From: a virus
Virus record (IMG/VR): IMGVR_UViG_3300031602_000054
Coordinates: 1-20,477 of that record
Reading direction: 5' to 3' (one strand)
DNA length: 20,477 bases
The notes beneath the pieces were generated by a model that did no database searches, had not been told where the DNA came from, and saw nothing but the letters and a program-made list of their open reading frames with translations. Positions 1-6,037 of this stretch are shown here, one piece after another (position 1 is the stretch's first letter; every line of letters begins with the position of its first letter). The translations under genes were made by a program, and so were the position numbers.

Positions 1-559
1 TTATGTTTAATCTAAGTGCTCCAGTTGGCTGTATAGCTGTATCGGTACTACTGTAAGCTGCTGCCTCTATTGTATCATCTGCCTTTATAAAAGAAACTTT
101 TCCAGCTTTACCAAAAGGTACATATATGTTATATCTATCATTGTCTGATGCTAAAGGATTATCCTCTGCAATTAACCATGCAGGTTTAGAAACAAATTCA
201 AAAGGTATAGTTGGATTAGTACCCTCTGAAAATAGTCCATAAGCTTCAAAACCATTACCGCCTACTGTACTTGTAGCAGGTCCTTGTGCAGTACCTTCTG
301 CATTTGGTAAATTAAAAAATTGGATACTAGAACCAAAGACTATAAATTGTGGGTTTCCAAGGTTACCATCTATATCTAAGAAATCTCGTATTAATTCAGC
401 AATTTCAAACTGTACTGTTTTATTTTGTGATGCTTCTTTTATCAATGTATATTCAGTATTACCTGCTACTGTAACCACACATTTAGCTGATTCTGTGTTT
501 GCTCCTGTGCTATGAGCGGATGCGTATATAGGAGTTCTTAGTGCATAATTTAGTGCCAT
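1..559 (-). CDS. Tail-associated structural protein, partial (C-terminus beyond window edge)
   Basis: An open frame starts at ATG 559-557 and runs off the window edge; 186 residues are visible. It begins MALNYALRTPIY and contains the stretch YTLIKEASQNKTVQFEIAEL, followed by Gly/Thr/Asn-rich beta-type sequence. There is no signal peptide, membrane segment or catalytic motif. The start lies three bases after the previous gene's stop, so it belongs to the same tail operon. I have seen proteins with this look (short N-terminal strand, then a YTIIK-like strand) in marine Bacteroidetes phages, usually among tail genes, but I cannot name a family. From its place after the chaperone and completion genes I infer a tail tube, baseplate or adhesin-like role. 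That it is a real structural gene is well supported; its exact role is not. Confidence 0.7.
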   Translation of the reverse strand, partial: MALNYALRTPIYASAHSTGANTESAKCVVTVAGNTEYTLIKEASQNKTVQFEIAELIRDFLDIDGNLGNPQFIVFGSSIQFFNLPNAEGTAQGPATSTVGGNGFEAYGLFSEGTNPTIPFEFVSKPAWLIAEDNPLASDNDRYNIYVPFGKAGKVSFIKADDTIEAAAYSSTDTAIQPTGALRLNI

Positions 560-562
560 AGT

Positions 563-1108
563 TTATCTTTTTTGTGCTAATAATATTGCGTTTTCTACAT
601 CTAAAACGAAAGCTTCAAACAATTCGTCAGGTAACCTTTCTATAGCCATATCAAAAGGTTTTGAAAAAAACATTGTAGCTTTTATTCCTTTATTTTTTAT
701 GCTATTAGCTAAAATATATCCCATTGTTGCATATGTTCCAAACCTTCCCTTTTTATCTCTAGGTTGCATCTTTCTATATTTTGCCCACTTTGAAAATATA
801 CCTGTTGCATATTCTAAACCTTTTAAATTACTGCTTGGTTTATAAGAGAATGGTGTATTTTTATTTTGAATGTAATTACTTTTAACTCCCTTAACTCCTT
901 GATCTTGAAAAGCTCCATAGTCTTCCATAAAAAAGTCAACTATAAAACCATCTCCTCCATCTTCAATCGTATATTTTAAAGATTCATAAAGTTCACGTGT
1001 GTAATTATACGTTCCTTTTTTTCCTCCTTTGGTTAAATTAGTTCTTGACTGCTGAATGATGTATTTACCAAATTCATCTAATACATTTTCTGCTCCTTTA
1101 AATTCCAT
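563..1108 (-). CDS. Neck / minor tail completion protein (HK97 gp10-like size and place)
   Basis: The protein has 181 residues. I chose ATG 1108-1106 (MEFKGAENV) over the TTG six bases upstream because it overlaps the previous stop as TAATG, the coupling pattern used throughout this window. The sequence is soluble and basic, with a long N-terminal helix (about residues 1-22), then TYNYTRELYESLKY and a beta stretch ending FFMEDYGAFQDQGVKG. Helix-then-beta proteins of 130-180 residues that carry an acidic-aromatic 'Y/F-G-x-F-x-D-x-G' turn are typical of head-tail or tail-completion proteins of siphoviruses, where they sit beside the tail terminator as here. The assignment is from context and general pattern, not from a specific catalytic motif. 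Confidence 0.5.
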   Translation of the reverse strand: MEFKGAENVLDEFGKYIIQQSRTNLTKGGKKGTYNYTRELYESLKYTIEDGGDGFIVDFFMEDYGAFQDQGVKGVKSNYIQNKNTPFSYKPSSNLKGLEYATGIFSKWAKYRKMQPRDKKGRFGTYATMGYILANSIKNKGIKATMFFSKPFDMAIERLPDELFEAFVLDVENAILLAQKR

Positions 1109-1578
1109 TAGCAAATATATATATCGTTATAAATCATCACATCTAATGTTGCTGTCCATCCTGCTAATTGATTTTCAAATCTGTCATAAAATGGAGTTAT
1201 ATTAGGGTTACCATCTAACTGGTACATGTCTGTGTAAAGAGTTCCCATTCTCAGCCTTTGTATTAATCTATTTAAAACTGCGAGTTGTGTATTTAAAATA
1301 TTCTGTACGTCATTGTTTCCTCTAAATTCATCTACTGTTTCGTTTTTAGATTGATCAACAATATCACAAGCAATAATGCTAATATTAAATCTTAGTACTT
1401 GCTCTTCATCTACAACGCTATTTATTATAATATGACCTAAAGGGAATATATCCTGCTTGTTTAAGTTGACATCTGTAATGTCTCCAGTAGTTACTGTATT
1501 GATGTTTTGGTCTTGCAGTAACTCTGTCTTAATAGTTTCAGTTAATTGGTAAAACCCTCTTACTCCTTGATTTGCCAT
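1108..1578 (-). CDS. Probable tail terminator / tail completion protein
   Basis: The protein has 156 residues and starts at ATG 1578-1576. It has an N-terminal amphipathic helix (GFYQLTETIKTELLQDQNI), then a beta strand holding FPLGHIIINS, a second helix (LNTQLAVLNRLIQRL), and a C-terminal strand with LAGWTATLDVMIYND. This helix/strand order, with a final strand reading W-x-x-x-L-x-V-x-I, is what I expect of phage tail terminator or completion proteins that cap the tail tube. Its start overlaps the stop of the chaperone extension by one base (TAATG), and its own stop overlaps the next start in the same way, so the three are probably translated in a chain. The function is inferred from fold-like pattern and neighbours. 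Confidence 0.5.
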   Translation of the reverse strand: MANQGVRGFYQLTETIKTELLQDQNINTVTTGDITDVNLNKQDIFPLGHIIINSVVDEEQVLRFNISIIACDIVDQSKNETVDEFRGNNDVQNILNTQLAVLNRLIQRLRMGTLYTDMYQLDGNPNITPFYDRFENQLAGWTATLDVMIYNDIYIC

Positions 1579-1832
1579 TATTTAAATTTTTTCTTCATTT
1601 GTTTTGCTTCTACTTCACTTTTGTCTTTCATAAATGAGAGCATCATAAAACACTCGTGAAACTTTAATTCTGTGATATTTTCAAATCTTGTAATATCGCC
1701 TTGAGCGAGTCCGAAAATTGATTGATACCATCCCCATTTTTTTGAGAAGTTAGATACTGGGTCAAGGCTTTGCCCTCCTCCTCCACTAAAGAGCTCGTCA
1801 TAGTTTTCGATAATTCTAGTCCTAAACTCCAC
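1578..1832 (-). CDS. Tail assembly chaperone, downstream frame (GT-type extension or overlapping gene)
   Basis: This open frame is -1 relative to the preceding gene and shares 169 bases with it. The best-preserved part starts at KKWGWYQSIFGLAQGDITRF and ends with a Lys-rich tail. The K-W-G-W-Y...LA-G-D-I...C-x-x-x-L-x-F order resembles a small tail protein I know from Bacteroidetes phages. The frame has no ATG before residue 63; the only in-frame initiator upstream is GTG at 1832. It is therefore probably made by -1 frameshifting from the upstream frame, like the G and GT chaperones of lambdoid phages. The A AAA AAT heptamer at 1736-1742 leads straight into WGWYQS. Its stop overlaps the next start (TAATG). 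Separate initiation at GTG 1832 remains possible. Confidence 0.6.
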   Translation of the reverse strand: MEFRTRIIENYDELFSGGGGQSLDPVSNFSKKWGWYQSIFGLAQGDITRFENITELKFHECFMMLSFMKDKSEVEAKQMKKKFK

Positions 1833-2314
1833 AAAAAAAAAATTGAAGACATTGCCGCATCCATTGGCATGTCTAGTAATTTGTCAGATGTTTCTGGTCT
1901 GTATTTTTCAATACTATATTTGTCTTTTAACTTAACAAGAACTGGTCTGTATAATACATTCATTGCCTTTTCCATATTCTCCCAGTCACCTATGTAGGTA
2001 TCTAAGTCAATGTATTCTCCTAATGTTAAATCATCTAATTGAGGTTGAAAGCCATACTCTAAGCCATTTAATTTAAACTTAGATACTAGACTAGGTTTCT
2101 TTTCAAATAGTTCAGAGAGCATACTTATTATTTCATTAGAGTCGTTTAATTTTAAAAGCATTACATCTTGAAGTTTTACATTGCAAAATATTTCGATCAT
2201 TTTTGCGTTTAAAAACCTTTCTTCTTTTACTGTCTCCTGCAACTTCAAATATCTTTTATATTGTCTTAGTGTTATTTCTTTTAAAGATGAAGGTATTTTT
2301 ATATTCAGTTTCAT
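1664..2314 (-). CDS. Tail assembly chaperone, upstream frame (G-like)
   Basis: The protein has 216 residues and is mostly helical and soluble. The first 25 residues are basic (SSLKEITLRQYKRYLKLQE). The middle carries LDDLTLGEYIDLDTYIGDW, followed by an aromatic-basic LYRP. That 'LTLGEY-D-D-Y' element recurs in tail-region proteins of Bacteroidetes phages. Codons 191-193 (CAA AAA AAT) form a slippery stretch. Staying in frame adds 23 more residues ending ILQDLKISQN; slipping back one base would add 52 residues of the conserved downstream frame, giving about 245. It is the first gene after the terminator at 2361-2394, so the tail genes may have their own transcription start just upstream, though I see no convincing promoter there. 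A chaperone for the tape measure protein is the likely role. Confidence 0.55.
   Translation of the reverse strand: MKLNIKIPSSLKEITLRQYKRYLKLQETVKEERFLNAKMIEIFCNVKLQDVMLLKLNDSNEIISMLSELFEKKPSLVSKFKLNGLEYGFQPQLDDLTLGEYIDLDTYIGDWENMEKAMNVLYRPVLVKLKDKYSIEKYRPETSDKLLDMPMDAAMSSIFFLWSLGLELSKTMTSSLVEEEGKALTQYLTSQKNGDGINQFSDSLKAILQDLKISQN
1736..1742 (-). other. Candidate -1 ribosomal frameshift heptamer A AAA AAT
   Basis: On the minus strand, codons 191-193 of the upstream chaperone frame read CAA AAA AAT, with seven consecutive A. Slipping from A-AAA-AAT to AAA-AAA-T moves the ribosome into the frame that reads TGG GGA TGG TAT (WGWY), where protein-like sequence continues for 52 residues. X-XXY-YYZ heptamers of this kind direct G/GT frameshifting in many long-tailed phages. 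I saw no clear stem-loop immediately downstream, so efficiency cannot be judged. Confidence 0.5.
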
Positions 2315-2360
2315 ATGTATATAACGTATTTTTTTAGTTTATTTAGAATAGTAAAAGTAA

Positions 2361-2394
2361 TAAAAAAAAAGGCAGCCATTTCTAGCTACCCTTT
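2361..2394 (-). terminator. Rho-independent terminator after the microprotein cluster
   Basis: Read on the minus strand, 2394-2385 (AAAGGGTAGC) pairs with 2376-2367 (GCTGCCTTTT). This is a ten-pair stem with two G-U pairs and an eight-base loop, followed by a run of T to about 2362. It lies between the zinc-binding microprotein gene (stop at 2420) and the tail chaperone start (2314), and separates packaging and microprotein genes from the tail genes. Confidence 0.75.
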
Positions 2395-2419
2395 AGATGT
2401 AAGTTTTCCCAAGTTATTC

Positions 2420-2545
2420 CTACATCATATCTGCTTCGTAACAACTGTTACTGCAATAACCTTTATCGTTATGCATTGGCTTTTCACAATGAGAACAAGA
2501 ATACTCAGGTTGCTCATGTGGATTTAAATAGTCATCCCAACTCAT
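2420..2545 (-). CDS. Zinc-ribbon microprotein
   Basis: The protein has 41 residues and starts MSWDDYLNPHEQPEYSCSHC. Two Cys pairs (C-S-H-C at 17-20 and C-S-N-S-C at 31-35), with His 25 between, make a small zinc-finger or zinc-ribbon knuckle. The frame is open back to a TTG at 2611, but I prefer ATG 2545-2543 because it overlaps the stop of the upstream membrane microprotein as ATGA and starts a sensible soluble protein. The gene is the last before a strong terminator. Its role is unknown; very small zinc proteins in phages often bind nucleic acid or host protein, but nothing here shows which. Confidence 0.6.
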   Translation of the reverse strand: MSWDDYLNPHEQPEYSCSHCEKPMHNDKGYCSNSCYEADMM

Positions 2546-2646
2546 ATCTGTATAGATAAAAGTAAACATACTACTAAGGCTATTGTATAAAAACAAATTA
2601 GCCACTTCCAATTATTTGGGTCTTTCTTTAAAAATTCTTTTATCAT
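2542..2646 (-). CDS. Small single-pass membrane protein
   Basis: The protein has 34 residues. A basic N-terminus (MIKEFLKKDPNNW) is followed by a hydrophobic stretch of about 19 residues (WLICFYTIALVVCLLLSIQI) that can span a membrane once, probably with the positively charged N-terminus inside. The start is two bases after the stop of the upstream gene, and its TGA stop overlaps the ATG of the next gene. This tight packing supports it as a real gene despite its size. Function is unknown. Confidence 0.5.
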   Translation of the reverse strand: MIKEFLKKDPNNWKWLICFYTIALVVCLLLSIQI

Positions 2647-2648
2647 AA

Positions 2649-2834
2649 TTAGTTTTTTATTAAGATTAAATCCAATTCATCAGCTACATAGTTTATGTGC
2701 TTTTGTGTTGTTTGACTCCAATAGCCTAATTGTAGTAAATCATTGCCTTCTATTTTAGCTACTATTGTAGAGTAACTCCATACATTGTTTCCTTGTATGT
2801 GTAAGTTTTGTTTGTATTTATCAAGTGTTCTCAT
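2649..2834 (-). CDS. Conserved small phage protein, unknown function
   Basis: The protein has 61 residues and starts at ATG 2834. Its core reads NVWSYSTIVAKIEGNDLLQL, then GYWSQTTQKHINYVADEL. I recognise the pattern 'S-Y-x-T-x-V-A-x-I ... L-G-Y-W-S-x-T-T-x-K-H-I-N-Y-V-A' from small proteins scattered through phage genomes, but no function has been given to it that I know of. It is soluble, with a predicted beta hairpin before a C-terminal helix. It lies in a run of four microproteins between terminase and tail genes. Confidence 0.65.
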   Translation of the reverse strand: MRTLDKYKQNLHIQGNNVWSYSTIVAKIEGNDLLQLGYWSQTTQKHINYVADELDLILIKN

Positions 2835-2853
2835 TGTTATGTTTTTTAAATTA

Positions 2854-2982
2854 TTAATTAATTACTTCATACTTCCATCTATTGTCTAGTATTTTTTTAA
2901 CATACCAGTCATGAAATCCTCTGGTTTTACCTAATAATATTTTACCTATGGTTGAATCTTTACTTACTTTTAATCTTAACAT
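2854..2982 (-). CDS. Basic microprotein of unknown function
   Basis: The protein has 42 residues, MLRLKVSKDSTIGKILLGKT to the end, and is rich in Lys and Arg with aromatic residues (FHDWYVKK, NRWKYEV). There is no membrane segment. It fills an otherwise empty stretch between the terminase stop (3069) and the next gene (2834), with an ATG start and no competing ORF on either strand. I do not recognise it. The basic, aromatic make-up would suit nucleic-acid or protein binding, but that is a guess. Confidence 0.45.
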   Translation of the reverse strand: MLRLKVSKDSTIGKILLGKTRGFHDWYVKKILDNRWKYEVIN

Positions 2983-3036
2983 CTTTTCTGTTTATATACT
3001 ACCTTAATTAGTAATATACTTCAATATACAACTATT

Positions 3037-3066
3037 TAAGTTATTAACCTAATTGTTATTAACTTA
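3037..3066. repeat. Short direct and inverted repeats in the terminase downstream gap
   Basis: The 9-mer GTTATTAAC occurs at 3040-3048 and again at 3055-3063, a 15-base period. The same block is bounded by TAAGTTA (3037-3043) and TAACTTA (3060-3066), a 7-bp inverted repeat. It lies just after the large-terminase stop. It could be a binding site or a weak hairpin; no T run follows. Confidence 0.4.
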
Positions 3067-3068
3067 TT

Positions 3069-4241
3069 TTAGTTTAGAGTATATTTTCCAAAGTTTGGTC
3101 TTGACAGTATAGAATACGTTGCATATCTACATGGGTCAATAATGTGGTTGTGTTTATCTTCAGGAACATTTGTAAGCATACCTGCTTTGTCTTCCCTCCA
3201 CTTATAGTTTCTAAATTCAGATATAGCATTAGTTGATGAAGATAATATGTGTATTTTATATCTCTTCAATAAATCAATCCCTGCATTAATAGAATCTTTT
3301 CCTTTAATGCTAGGGAATATATTATGCCCCATTCGCCTTAGTTCAGCGATTAGTCGAGGTTCTGCACTATCAGCGTATATAGGATTGGATAGTAATTTTT
3401 CTTCCTTTAGGAATATGTCAATATCTCTAGTAGTCATTTGTGTTCTATATAAGTGTTCTTTTATATACAAGTCATGTCCAATAGAATAAACAGAAACCAA
3501 AGTGGTTGGGTCATTAGAGTAACCGAAATCCATTCCGTATGCTATTAAGTTTGCATCTACAGGCATTTGTTGTACCTCTGTATAATTAAATATAGTGCTT
3601 TTACTAGCTGCTCTTTCTCCTAGTCCATAAACCCTCCAGTATTGCTCATCTGTATCTTTTAGTCTCTCTATCTCTTTTATTATAGAATCTTCAACAAATG
3701 GATTGTCTAGATATGTAGTCTTAAAAAATGCGCAATCTTCTCTTGGTATTACTTTATCATATATCCAATGGTATTCGTCTGATGGATTAAAGTCTAGAAT
3801 TATACTTTCTTGAGTTCTAAATATTAATTGTTGCCAGTCTTCAAAATATAACTCATTTGCTTCATTGATGAATAGTAAGTCTCTTTTTCGCCCTCTAATC
3901 TTCTGTGGTTGGTCTAGTGATATAAACTCAATTAAGTTTCCGTATAGGTTATATTCAGAGTTAGACTTATTATGAAACCTTTCACTATATATGTTATGAC
4001 TTTGTAAGATACCCATAAAGTCACGCAATACTGTTGCACGTAAACTAGGAAAAGTCTTTCGACAAATGGTTACAATCTTATTACGGTTATGAGTACAATA
4101 ATGAAATATAATCCATAGAATGATATTGTATGTTTTTCCAGACCTTGTACCACCCTGTTCAACTAAAATCTTCTTTTGATTATCTAATAAATGCTCATAG
4201 ACTACGTTAGTCTTTATCTTTAGTTCTCCCAATGATTTCAA
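3069..4241 (-). CDS. terL: Terminase large subunit (packaging ATPase and nuclease)
   Basis: The protein has 390 residues, the usual length for this group. The N-terminal ATPase carries Walker A GGTRSGKT (30-37), Walker B LLFINE (122-127) and a coupling motif ILDFNPS (148-154). The RNase H-fold nuclease has acidic residues in MDFG (Asp 238), YADSAEP (Asp 291) and HIIDP (Asp 369), the three expected for metal-dependent headful or site-specific cutting. The enzyme pumps phage DNA into the prohead at the portal and cuts it. The first 35 bases overlap the small-subunit gene. Unusually, the next genes are microproteins and a tail chaperone; portal and major capsid genes do not follow directly. Confidence 0.95.
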   Translation of the reverse strand: MKSLGELKIKTNVVYEHLLDNQKKILVEQGGTRSGKTYNIILWIIFHYCTHNRNKIVTICRKTFPSLRATVLRDFMGILQSHNIYSERFHNKSNSEYNLYGNLIEFISLDQPQKIRGRKRDLLFINEANELYFEDWQQLIFRTQESIILDFNPSDEYHWIYDKVIPREDCAFFKTTYLDNPFVEDSIIKEIERLKDTDEQYWRVYGLGERAASKSTIFNYTEVQQMPVDANLIAYGMDFGYSNDPTTLVSVYSIGHDLYIKEHLYRTQMTTRDIDIFLKEEKLLSNPIYADSAEPRLIAELRRMGHNIFPSIKGKDSINAGIDLLKRYKIHILSSSTNAISEFRNYKWREDKAGMLTNVPEDKHNHIIDPCRYATYSILSRPNFGKYTLN

Positions 4242-4563
4242 TTTGAAAGTTAGTAGGCATCCCTTCTGCTCCAGTTATTTCTTGTCTCTCTACGTATCCC
4301 CTATTTTTTCCTTTAGTCTTTAAATAGAATATAGTAGCACTTGTGTTTCCATCTCCAATTTGTTTGTGTAATTGTGATTCAGCAAAATCTAATGCTACGT
4401 TCTGTATGTCATCTACTTTTGTTCTAAATTCATTATCATCATTTAACCAATTGTAAAATTGTGTTCTTCCTATTCCTACTTTTTTGCAGGATGTAGTAAC
4501 AACTCCTAAAGATTTCTCTAGTGCTTCTAATATTGCCTTTTTATGCTGTTCAGTTTTGTTCAT
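4207..4563 (-). CDS. terS: Terminase small subunit (HTH DNA-recognition protein)
   Basis: The protein has 118 residues. The N-terminal part (about 7-40) is a helix-turn-helix of homeodomain type: KKAILEALEKSLGVVTTSCK, then VGIGRTQFYNWLNDD. It is followed by a helical oligomerisation stretch and FYLKTKGKNRGYVER, an ending seen in small terminases that use a 'K-T-K-x-R-G-Y/W' strand. Small terminases form rings that recognise packaging sites and hand DNA to the large subunit. The gene sits directly upstream of terL with a 35-base overlap, the classic arrangement. The call rests on fold-like pattern plus neighbour. Confidence 0.8.
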   Translation of the reverse strand: MNKTEQHKKAILEALEKSLGVVTTSCKKVGIGRTQFYNWLNDDNEFRTKVDDIQNVALDFAESQLHKQIGDGNTSATIFYLKTKGKNRGYVERQEITGAEGMPTNFQIEIIGRTKDKD

Positions 4564-4564
4564 A

Positions 4565-5305
4565 TTAAATGCCTTTTATTGGTGTTTTTATTATAGGATT
4601 AAAGTCAAAGTTTTTCTTCTTCTTGCCTCTCTGTGTTGTGTCTATCTTGATAATCTTGCTACCCCATTTTTTCTGCAATAAGGCTAACTGTTCTTTTTCT
4701 CTTGCCATAGTTCTCATATCAGCACAACCCCCTAAGTTTCCGTGGTCTTTCTTGATCATAAAAGTATGATTGAATCTTAATAGTTTTCTGTAGATATTTA
4801 AATTTTGTATTGAGTAATCGTAATCTTCTTTTAATGGTATTCGTTCATCAAATCTAAGTGGGTTATTTATAAACCCCATAAATGATCCGCTTATAGGATT
4901 AGTTAAACTAAAGGGCGAGTACTCTCTATAACTTCCTTTGTCTCCTATTATATTTAAACCCCATAATTTAGCACCAAACTCTTCGCAATGCCAAAAGCCA
5001 AATTCGATAAATTCTAATATATCAGCATTAACAATTTTTGGTTTACCATCTTCAATCGTCCATCTTTTAAAACCCTCTATGTCATCGTCAATAATAATTC
5101 CTTTTTCTTTTATAACATTGTCAAGCATCCAATTTCTAACTCGTGAGATGTTACCTTGTACTTGATCAGGCATTGTAACTACATTGTAACCTTTTTTAAG
5201 GTACTTTTCTGACTCAAACTCTGCTACGCAATATATTACGTTAGGAATTATTTTATGTGTCTTTACACCGTCACTTCTTTTATAACTTGGCGAATATACT
5301 TGCAT
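4565..5305 (-). CDS. GT-A glycosyltransferase, TET/JBP-associated (TAGT)-like, copy 2
   Basis: The protein has 246 residues. It starts MQVYSPSYKRSDGVKT, a nucleotide-sugar binding strand and loop. An IIDDD motif (71-75) supplies the DxD-type metal site of GT-A enzymes. YREYSPFSL (126-134), then RFDERIPLKEDYDY (151-164), RKLLRFN and KKDHGNLGGC (185-194) follow. This order of motifs matches my memory of the TAGT family, which Iyer and colleagues predicted to glycosylate modified bases in phage DNA. The gene is a paralogue of the one directly upstream and lies in a ParB-GT-GT-terminase run, consistent with DNA decoration before packaging. A glycosyltransferase acting on protein or envelope sugars cannot be ruled out. 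Confidence 0.65.
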   Translation of the reverse strand: MQVYSPSYKRSDGVKTHKIIPNVIYCVAEFESEKYLKKGYNVVTMPDQVQGNISRVRNWMLDNVIKEKGIIIDDDIEGFKRWTIEDGKPKIVNADILEFIEFGFWHCEEFGAKLWGLNIIGDKGSYREYSPFSLTNPISGSFMGFINNPLRFDERIPLKEDYDYSIQNLNIYRKLLRFNHTFMIKKDHGNLGGCADMRTMAREKEQLALLQKKWGSKIIKIDTTQRGKKKKNFDFNPIIKTPIKGI

Positions 5306-5320
5306 ATGATTTTAATGTTT

Positions 5321-6037
5321 TTAAGCTCCTATAATTGGAGTTTTAAATCTGAAACGTCCCTTGTCCCAAACCATGATTTGTTTTCCCCATTTATTGTTAA
5401 GCATAGTAGCATAGACTCTAGCATCATTTCTTGAATATCCAATGACAGAATCTTTGCCACCATCGTCTCCGTAGAATACCATTGCGTATTGATTGTCTTT
5501 TAAAAGCTTTCTATTTAGATTTAATTTCTGTACCCAAAATTCAACGTCTTCGTTTATTTTAAATCTTTCATCGTATTTTAATCCATCATGAGCATTTACC
5601 AACGTACAGCCAAAGATAATCTTAGTAAAAGAAAATGGTGACATATCTTTTAGCTTCATATTATCAAGTGAGTAATCAAAACCTGCATAATTAATACCCA
5701 TGTCACTAGCCATTATTTGTACTTTTTCTAACAGCTCTAACGCTTCTTCAGATTTTAAGTCAAGGTTTTCTTTTTTTCTTTTAATATTAACTAAGTCGTC
5801 ATCTATAATCCAACCGTAGCCATCTTCTTGTTCTTTAGTAATTAAATCTAAGATAGCGTTTCTTTTTTTTGATACAGTTCCATCCCTTTCGTCTGGTATA
5901 CTATATACTGCATTTCCGTACCTTTTTTTATAAGCTACTTCCTGAGATTTAGGAACTATTATTTTTCCGTAACCTAAATATTCATAAGTCTTTACAGAGT
6001 CAGCACGATTGTATGATGGTATATATATATTATTCAT
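5321..6037 (-). CDS. GT-A glycosyltransferase, TAGT-like, copy 1 (divergent)
   Basis: The protein has 238 residues and is a paralogue of the next gene. Matching elements are IYIPSYNRADSVKT (4-17), IPDERDGTVSKKRN (47-60), WIIDDD (76-81), MSPFSFT (132-138) and KYDERFKINEDVEFW (154-168), then LNRKLL. The distal motif differs: where copy 2 has DHGNLGGC, this copy reads FYGDDGGKDSVIGYSR, and the KEDYD element is NEDVE. The metal-binding DDD is intact, so it is probably an active transferase with another acceptor or sugar. Its start overlaps the ParB-like stop by eight bases. Two unlike copies in tandem suggest sequential additions or two different substrates. Confidence 0.6.
   Translation of the reverse strand: MNNIYIPSYNRADSVKTYEYLGYGKIIVPKSQEVAYKKRYGNAVYSIPDERDGTVSKKRNAILDLITKEQEDGYGWIIDDDLVNIKRKKENLDLKSEEALELLEKVQIMASDMGINYAGFDYSLDNMKLKDMSPFSFTKIIFGCTLVNAHDGLKYDERFKINEDVEFWVQKLNLNRKLLKDNQYAMVFYGDDGGKDSVIGYSRNDARVYATMLNNKWGKQIMVWDKGRFRFKTPIIGA

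Noticed and set aside
2420-2611. 63-residue version of the zinc-ribbon protein from a TTG start
   Set aside because: Its first 22 codons overlap a membrane microprotein in another frame; ATG 2545 with an ATGA junction fits better.
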